Shown here piece by piece: positions 20,525 through 25,710 of a stretch of DNA of 25,710 bases. A program made the translations under genes and the position numbers. Numbering within the stretch: position 1 is the first letter of the stretch; each line of letters begins with the position of its first letter. The notes under the pieces were generated by a model. It ran no database searches, was not told where the DNA came from, and saw only the letters and a program-made list of their open reading frames with translations. Source of the DNA: Spirogloea muscicola (taxonomy: Eukaryota; Streptophyta; Zygnematophyceae; Spirogloeales; Spirogloeaceae); the NCBI GenBank assembly GCA_009602725.1, contig WELB01000063.1, positions 349,510 to 375,219 of the forward strand, given 5' to 3'.

Positions 20525-20584
20525 TTCATTCCTTTTTCTGGGCTGGCTTCTCCTAGCCACCGCCCTCTCCTGGAAGCGTCGTTC
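20525..20584 (+). mobile_element. 60-bp minimal tail insertion
   Basis: Hairpin tail (TCTGGGCTGGCTTCTCCTAG, then CCGCCCTCTCCTGGAAGCG) lying between GIVGVF and KAGYTV; the copy at 22565 has GIFQEGGYTV without a gap. The frame is kept through 20 extra codons. GTTC with a TTCCT-like run occurs at both ends (about 20524 and 20580), a possible target-site duplication. Confidence 0.78.
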
Positions 20585-20746
20585 TTCCTGAAGGCCGGCT
20601 ACACCGTGGGCTCGGAAAACACGTCTGTCATGCCTTAGTATAGCTGGGGTTTGACGGTCGTCTCCATTACGCGACGCGCTGACCTGTTCGCCATCCCGCC
20701 CGGAGGTGGGTCCCCGCATCATCACCAGCAATAGCTGGAGTGGCAG

Positions 20747-21780
20747 ATGGGATGCCCTTTCACCTCCCTCTCTGACGTTCGCAGAGACCTTCTCCGCACC
20801 TTCCCATCACTTGCGGCAGATCAGGTCGACTTTGCGGCGTGGGCAAGATGCTCTGACCTGAAGGCTCAAGCTCGTTTAACGCGCGCAGCCAATGAGCAAG
20901 CCGTAAGCCACCTCCAAGCTCTGCTCAAGGAGGATGGGCGTGGGCTCTCCCGTCTTAATCCATCAGCTCTCTGGGGGCGTCGGAGTGGCTCAACGCTTTG
21001 CCGATTAGCGAATCCCTCCGGCTCTCCGACGACCTCTTCCGGACGGCTGTCCACTACCATTTCGGCCTCCCTCCACTATGTTTGGATGGCATTCGACAGT
21101 GTGAATGTGGTCATCGTTCGGAGGATGAGATCTCTTTGGCAGCTCACATACTTCGATGTGTTGAGGGAAGTGAACTTTATGCCTCCCACAATCTCCTCAG
21201 AGACGCTATGTATGGCGTGGTACGTGAGGCAGGTTACCATGCGACCATGGAGGTGCCGGGCATCATGCCGGTACTCCAGAAGCGCGGCAGACCCTACATC
21301 AGGCTTCTGGTTGTGGTTGTGACTCCCCGGAGCGGTGGGCCGCGTCTCTTTGATGTCGTTCTCATCGACGCATTCCAACCAGGGGCACCCACACCGTCCG
21401 TGCCAGGTTGAGCGACACATCATGCGGAGAGGAAGAAGGAGAGGCACTAAACAATGACCACCCCCGGGGCGACCACTTCTTCCCATGCGCCATTGTCATA
21501 TACACCGGCTTCGGAACAAAATGGTCTTCCCTCCTCCATCGCCTGGATGCTGCTCTGCATGTCGATGCCCGCCGATGTAGTCGGGCGGGTAGCCTAAGGC
21601 ATTCTAGCGTCCCGCAAGCCATCATTGCATGCTAAAGAATGCGGTATCATTGAGTTTACAGTGCTCCCAGGCACTTGCGAAACACCAGCGTGCTGGGCGT
21701 GCATTAGCCCAGGCTAATGGCTTTTGTGGTGGTGATTTGGCTCCTCCGCTTAGCTTGTTAGATATGCATGTGCTCGGGGA
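20747..21780 (+). pseudogene. LINE C-terminal half, second-longest copy
   Basis: Begins DVRRDLLRTFPSLAADQVDF (aligning with SIRDSAICSFPSLLSIL of the minus-strand copy), continues through QARLTRAANEQAVSHLQALL, shifts frame near 20970, then EWLNALPISESLRLSDDLFR, LPPLCLDGIRQCECGHR, the zinc motif C-x-C-x12-H-x3-C (AAHILRC, complete), HNLLRDAMYGVVREAGYHAT and PRSGGPRLFDVVLIDAF. After a stop at 21409-21411 it resumes with HPRGDHFFPCAIVIYTGFGT and ends near AKHQRAGRALAQANGF. The Arg/Asp pair of the nuclease motif is lost (IRLLV). Clearly decayed. Confidence 0.85.
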
Positions 21781-21871
21781 TAGCAGTGTCCCCCTTAGCT
21801 AGCTCATTACCCCGTAACAGGACTCTTGTAAGGCTAGAGTTGGCCTCCCTTTCAGTATCATGCGCACTGCG

Positions 21872-21932
<61 letters not shown>
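21872..21932 (+). repeat. CT microsatellite
   Basis: About 60 bp of CT dinucleotides with one CCC interruption. Its right edge touches the left end of the next LINE piece. Confidence 0.95.
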
Positions 21933-21935
<3 letters not shown>

Positions 21936-22490
21936 TCGCGGCCGTGGTAACTACCGACTCCGTCAACTCCCCATCCCCACCAAGTCGGCAACTTAAGCAG
22001 TGCACAAAGTTGGCAAGCTGCTAGCGGAAAAAAGCGCAAACACGCGGATCACCCTGCCGGTGATGAGTCTGTGGTGCTGGCAGTAGACGTGCACGGGCGT
22101 TTGGCAGTCGGTGGCTGGACTCCTGCAGCGGCTGGCACGGCGGGCCATCGATTGTCGGCAGGGACAGCAAGGTGAGCTGCCAGGCTTCAACGCCACCGGG
22201 CCGCTCAGGGCGCGCCTTTCTCCCGCTTGCCCAGATGTTCCGCATGCGGCTGTCCGTCTCCTTCCAACGTTCCCAGGCTCACGCGGTGCACTTGCGGGCA
22301 GGCCGTGCTTTGATCGTCACTTCTGGGTTTCTCATTGGGTGCCTCATTTGCAGCCGCAATTCTCCGACTTGCGGCTGCTGACTCGGGTTACTAAGCTCCC
22401 ATTTGCTGTAGTCTCTTGCATAGCTGTGTGCTTTTGGCCCTTAAGACCTTGTCGATTTTTTTGGGGCTGGCATTTCACAGACCCCGCCCC
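21933..22490 (+). pseudogene. LINE C-terminal piece, 5' end at a CT tract
   Basis: Immediately after the CT run the sequence reads IIAAVVTTDSV (copy at 22565: VIADVVTTDVV), then in another frame KHADHPAGDESVVLAVDVHG (other copy: KHADHPAADEFVPLAVDCTG), LLQRLARRAI, GFNA, FRMRLSVSFQRSQAHAVHLR, AGRAL and SDLRLLTR. The 3' UTR and hairpin (22464-22480) complete it. Several frameshifts and an internal stop are present. It ends next to the start of the following copy, suggesting nested insertion. Confidence 0.83.
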
Positions 22491-22564
22491 TTCGACTGTT
22501 TCGAATTTACGAAACCTTTTTGGAAGGCATATTTTTCTGGAGAAGCCCCCTACTCTTTGCCATG

Positions 22565-23136
22565 TGAACTCTTCCGGACGGCCACCCATCGCCTGTTGGG
22601 TCTCCCCCCGCCGTCTGCTTGGCGTGCTGCAGTGTGTGTGGGGAGCGGTCGACGGACCCGGCGGAGCTGGCGGCGCATATCCTCCGCTGCGCCACTGGAG
22701 GCGAACGTACAGCTGCTCACGACCTCTTCCGAGACGCAATGTTCGGCATTTTCCAGGAGGGCGGATACACGGTTGCGGTGGAGAATACGACTGTCATGCC
22801 AATCCTCCACGGACTCCACACGCGCGTCGACCTGGTGGCGTCCACGCCGGGCGGCGGCGCGCGCGTGATTGCTGATGTGGTCACCACTGACGTGGTCGAC
22901 CGCTCCAACCCGGGGCTCTCTATGGGCGAACCCTTCCACTATGCCTCGCGGGCTGGCCACGCTGCGGCGAAGGCCGCTCGCAGCAAGGCGGCCAAACATG
23001 CCGACCACCCGGCTGCAGATGAGTTCGTACCCCTGGCCGTGGACTGCACGGGACTCTCGGGACCCAGTGGCTCGACCCGCTGGCCAGGCTTGCGCGGCGC
23101 GCTGTGTTTCGCAGGCAAGCGCGGCCGGATTAACTG
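22565..23136 (+). pseudogene. LINE zinc-motif and nuclease-like region, well preserved
   Basis: Starts CELFRTATHRLLGLPPP; after a frameshift, CSVCGERSTDPAELAAHILR plus C (C-x2-C-x12-H-x3-C), HDLFRDAMFGIFQEGGYTVA, then RVDLVASTPGGGARVIADVV (Arg-Asp, then Asp 15 residues later), SRAGHAAAKAARSKAAKHAD and DEFVPLAVDCTG. This matches the REL-endonuclease pattern (K/R)PD-x(12-14)-D/E preceded by a CCHC motif, as known from R2-like elements. It ends at LARRAVFRRQARP, where a minus-strand tail is inserted. Confidence 0.85.
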
Positions 23137-23760
23137 GTGGCTAGGAGAGGCCAGCCCGTGTTTCAAAGTGGGCCGGAATTTGTGAGAAGCCTGCCCTAAA
23201 AGGATGGACAAAATCCAAGACTCTTCCAGTAAAAGGCGATGGTGCTGTGATTTGCCAGCCCAGACCTTGTGCATTCTTTTGGGCCGGCCTCTCACAGCCA
23301 TTGCCTAGCTTCGGCCCCTTTGAACCTTGTAAATACTCAGGCTGGCTGTTCACAGCCCTCGCGCATTCTGGGATTGCCACTTTGTTTCACGGCCCCCGGC
23401 CCCCTTCGTGAGAGAGAGACGCTCTGGGAGAGCTCACTATTCTGTTCTATTATTTGGAAGAGCTGTTTCTTCTGAAAAGATGCACAAGGTCAAGAAGAGC
23501 CGGAAGACAATAAGTCGGAGAATTGCAGGAGAAACAAGGCAATGTCAGGCAATGGCTTTGAGAGGCCAGCCAAATGTACAAGGTCTGAAATGGCCGGAAT
23601 GTGCAACAAGCACAGGACGAGAGAGACTCTACTTGACAGAGGCCGATGGCCTCAGTCGGCCAGCCTACAAATATGACCAAAGTTCGAAGGGGCCAGAAAA
23701 GAAGTGAGTACTTCTAAGATAAAAGACTCTTCCAGTAGAGGGCGATGGCTGTGATTCGCT
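23137..23760. repeat. Cluster of seven LINE-tail hairpins in both orientations
   Basis: Cores at 23137-23156 (-), 23240-23262 (-), 23279-23300 (+), 23339-23356 (+), 23549-23572 (-), 23647-23668 (-, diverged) and 23740-23755 (-, partial). Several keep neighbouring words of the tail: CTTGTGCATTC before the core or ACTCTTCCAGTA..GG(C)GATGG in the complement. No coding sequence lies between them. Confidence 0.75.
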
Positions 23761-23904
23761 TTCGACTTTGGTCTAAGAGTTCAGTTACTTAGCACCCCCC
23801 CCCTATCCTCTGTGGTAGTTATTGAAAGAAAGTGGGGGCAAGTGTGGTTTTCACTGTGCCTCACATGTCATGCGTCAATTTGGATGCTCTGAAGAAGAAG
23901 GAAA

Positions 23905-23998
23905 TGGAGTGTATTGTAAGAGATGGAGGGCCTGTGTGGCCAAGTACAAAGGCAAGCACACAGACAAATGTGCATCACCTGCTGCTAAGCTGACCCGC
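23905..23998 (-). mobile_element. 3' UTR of the long minus-strand LINE copy
   Basis: On the minus strand GAGCGGGTCAGC follows the stop codon, and TGCTTGCCTTTGTACTTGG (within 23937-23958) lies some 40 nt further on. Both words, in the same order and spacing, follow the ORF end of the copy at 8097-8285. Similarity fades before about 23905. No hairpin of the GGGCTGGC type is seen here, so family 1 has a different tail. Confidence 0.75.
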
Positions 23999-25549
23999 TC
24001 AGCGACCACGAGTCAGCACATAGAGGTCGCTAACTGATGCCCAAATACTGGACGGCAGTCGACAAACTCTTGTGCCACCAGCTAAGGCTCGACCAGCTTT
24101 CTGGTGCAACGCATGAGCTTGAGCTCGCTGCAGACAAGCTGACACTCGACGTCGCAAGAATGACAAGTAGGCTGCCGGCATGCCCATCTGAGCTGGAAGC
24201 ATATCCTCACGTCGAGCATATCCCAGACTTGCAATTTTCTCCAGTAGGGTATGGAAGCGAGGACCCATGCAGCCGAAAGTGTCAATCGCGGCTGGTAGGA
24301 GGTGGTCACTGCGGGGGTAGTCAGAGTAGTGTAGGAGCTTTCTCTGCTCTGCACCTCCCACTGCGTGGCCAGCAATGTGAGTTGATGCGGAACTCTTGTA
24401 CGCCTCCGTCACAACCACGTCAACCAAGGCTCGTGCGCCTCCGCCAGGATGTACACCCACAATGTCCAGGGTGCGACGGTGATGGCGTCCCTGAGCATCC
24501 GTGGTGATGGGCATTATATTCACTTCCACAATGGCGCGGTAGCCGGCGTCGCGCATGAGGTCCGCCAGGGCGTCCCGTAGGAGATTGTGAACTCCCACCA
24601 CTTCAGGGCCTGTGGGCCACCGCAGCATGTGGGTAGCGAGGTCTCCACCCTCCGCGCGGAAGCCGCACTCACACTGATTTACTCCGATCAGGCAGGTCGG
24701 GGGCAGGCCAAGGAACAGCTGGAGAAGCGTCCGGAATGCTTCGGGGCTGATTTTGAAAGCGTTGTGGATGGCGTGTGTTGTGAGCCAGTCTGTTGCCCCA
24801 GGTGTTGCGAGCGATGTGAGACGTGCCAGACTCCTTGGATTGGTCCTGACATCTGGCATCGTCCTCAACGACTTGCGACGCTCGTTCTCAACTGCAGCAA
24901 CGAGTCTGGCCTGTGCCGCTTTGTCTAGTGCTTGGGCAAGCGCTGAGAAGGGGGTGAGAATGGATAGTAGGGAGGGGAAGGAGCAGATTGCTGAGTCGCG
25001 GATGCTCCTCAGTTGCACTTGGAAGGCGAAGGAGCCTTCCTCCACCTCGGCTGGAGGGCCAGCCAGACAAGGGAAGCGCAAGGGAAGAGGGGAGGCAACC
25101 TGGTGCCAGCAACCAAGAAAGGCTGCCTGCGCCGTCTGTTCACGTGACCGGCAGCCCAGGCCGCCCACTCGTGTGGGAAGGGATGCCTGCAGGGAGGATG
25201 AAGGTGAGGGGAAGGATGGGCGATGAATTAGGGGAGCCAGCGTTTGCAGCAGGGAGGTGTCGAAGTCCTTGTACAGCTCGCCCACTATGTCCGTTGGGGC
25301 GACTGTCCGCTGCAGGTAGCCCGCCCGTTGGCTAATGCAGCGAGTCAGAACTGCCAGCGCCAGCTGCGGATCTCCAAGGAGAGGAAGGGAGGGAAGGGGA
25401 GCAAGGTGTTGCTGCAGACGTTCACGTAAGTCCTCCGCTACGTGGGATGGTGTGCCAAGGGGAACTTTTCGAACAGCCAGCCCGTTGGCAGGGGTCTGGC
25501 AGCCTGGTGGGAGCTGGAGGTTGGTGGGGAGGCCCTGCTCTGAGGGGCC
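23999..25549 (-). CDS. Non-LTR retrotransposon ORF, C-terminal part (RT thumb, zinc motif, REL-like nuclease), 5' truncated
   Basis: Open for 516 codons from just after a stop (25550-25552) to TGA; no start codon is needed because the 5' part is missing. Order: post-RT thumb region GLAVRKVPLGTPSHV, LLGDPQLALAVLTRCISQRA and GYLQRTVAP; GGLGCRSREQTAQAAFLGCW; a charged spacer; TDWLTTHAIHNAFKISPEAF; a zinc motif C-E-C-x11-H-x3 where the last Cys is Trp; HNLLRDALADLMRDAGYRA; RRTLDI then 14 residues to DVVVTEA; RKLLHY; HLLPAAIDTFG; and a basic tail ending LTRGR. The RT palm with its catalytic motif is absent. Arrangement resembles the C-terminus of R2-like REL elements. The long frame suggests recent arrival, but the copy is incomplete and presumably immobile. 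Confidence 0.85.
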   Translation of the reverse strand, partial: GPSEQGLPTNLQLPPGCQTPANGLAVRKVPLGTPSHVAEDLRERLQQHLAPLPSLPLLGDPQLALAVLTRCISQRAGYLQRTVAPTDIVGELYKDFDTSLLQTLAPLIHRPSFPSPSSSLQASLPTRVGGLGCRSREQTAQAAFLGCWHQVASPLPLRFPCLAGPPAEVEEGSFAFQVQLRSIRDSAICSFPSLLSILTPFSALAQALDKAAQARLVAAVENERRKSLRTMPDVRTNPRSLARLTSLATPGATDWLTTHAIHNAFKISPEAFRTLLQLFLGLPPTCLIGVNQCECGFRAEGGDLATHMLRWPTGPEVVGVHNLLRDALADLMRDAGYRAIVEVNIMPITTDAQGRHHRRTLDIVGVHPGGGARALVDVVVTEAYKSSASTHIAGHAVGGAEQRKLLHYSDYPRSDHLLPAAIDTFGCMGPRFHTLLEKIASLGYARREDMLPAQMGMPAAYLSFLRRRVSACLQRAQAHALHQKAGRALAGGTRVCRLPSSIWASVSDLYVLTRGR

Positions 25550-25710
25550 TCATTCCTCCCCTCCCCCCTCCGGCCGGCTCCCCCCGTTCCTCCCAACGGC
25601 TCCCTAGCTCGCCGCCGGCGCCGCCGCCCCCCCGGGCGCCGCGGCGCCTTGCCAACCCCCCGGGGCGCTCGAGCGCCTGAGCGCCGCCGGGCGCGCATGC
25701 CGCCGCCTGC
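25550..25710. other. GC-rich end of window, not recognised
   Basis: Very GC-rich, Arg/Gly/Ala-rich in translation on the minus strand. The reverse transcriptase sequence expected upstream of the LINE piece is not seen, so the element is broken near 25550. Could be foreign flank or a low-complexity host sequence. Confidence 0.4.

Larger units (their letters stand above)
20000..20725 (+). pseudogene. Decayed LINE C-terminal piece with two tail insertions
   Basis: In order: ALVGLLPTGAAWLTALP (about 20070-20130), frameshift, MPDAVFRTAV (ends 20183), an insertion (20184-20358), then HPLCFADVVQCKCGARH with the zinc motif C-x-C-x12-H-x3-C (AAHMLRC), HNLLQDGIVGVF, a second insertion (20525-20584), then KAGYTVGSENTSVMP, a stop, and the nuclease-like RRADLFAIPPGGG. 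The order matches the pieces at 20747 and 22565. Stops and frameshifts make it non-functional. Confidence 0.82.

Overview
The window is nuclear DNA of a green alga (Chlorophyta, probably trebouxiophyte- or chlorophyte-like). Evidence: genes split by short GT-AG introns (about 100-390 bp), a typical LHCII chlorophyll a/b-binding protein with the WYGPDR trimerisation motif, TGTAA polyadenylation-like signals, and a membrane-protein family otherwise known to me from land plants. All exon structures are my own reconstructions from reading frame, splice consensus and family similarity. Layout: (1) 1-2120 (+), the 3' part of a GT23 (FUT8-like) fucosyltransferase gene, open at the left edge. (2) 2121-5277, no recognised gene, becoming GC-rich towards the next promoter. 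(3) 5340-5535 (-), a very short 5'-truncated retrotransposon copy. (4) 5642-7092 (+), a five-exon LHCII gene (265 aa). (5) 7226-13340, no intact host gene, but decayed non-LTR retrotransposon (LINE) ends, hairpin-bearing tails, tandem repeats, a CT microsatellite and a 33-bp minisatellite. (6) 13829-17673 (+), a ten-exon gene for a 653-aa multi-pass membrane protein of unknown function, with a (CGG)9 tract about 10 bp before its ATG. (7) 17674-19150, nothing recognised. (8) 19150-25549, a retrotransposon graveyard: at least six further pieces of the C-terminal half of LINE ORFs, some nested in each other, ending with the longest open piece (516 codons, minus strand). The most interesting theme is this LINE group. 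Its C-terminus carries a C-x(1-2)-C-x(11-12)-H-x3-C zinc-binding motif followed by R-x(1-2)-D-[IL]-x13-D, which resembles the CCHC plus (K/R)PD-x(12-14)-D/E arrangement of restriction-like endonuclease (REL) elements such as R2. Its 3' tail appears to end in a short conserved hairpin (core GGGCTGGC...CAGCC). About 20 copies of that hairpin lie on both strands, most as isolated tails or clusters, two of them inserted inside other copies' coding sequence. The three host genes encode unrelated functions (N-glycan-type fucosylation, light harvesting, unknown membrane role) and all face the same way; nothing suggests they act together.
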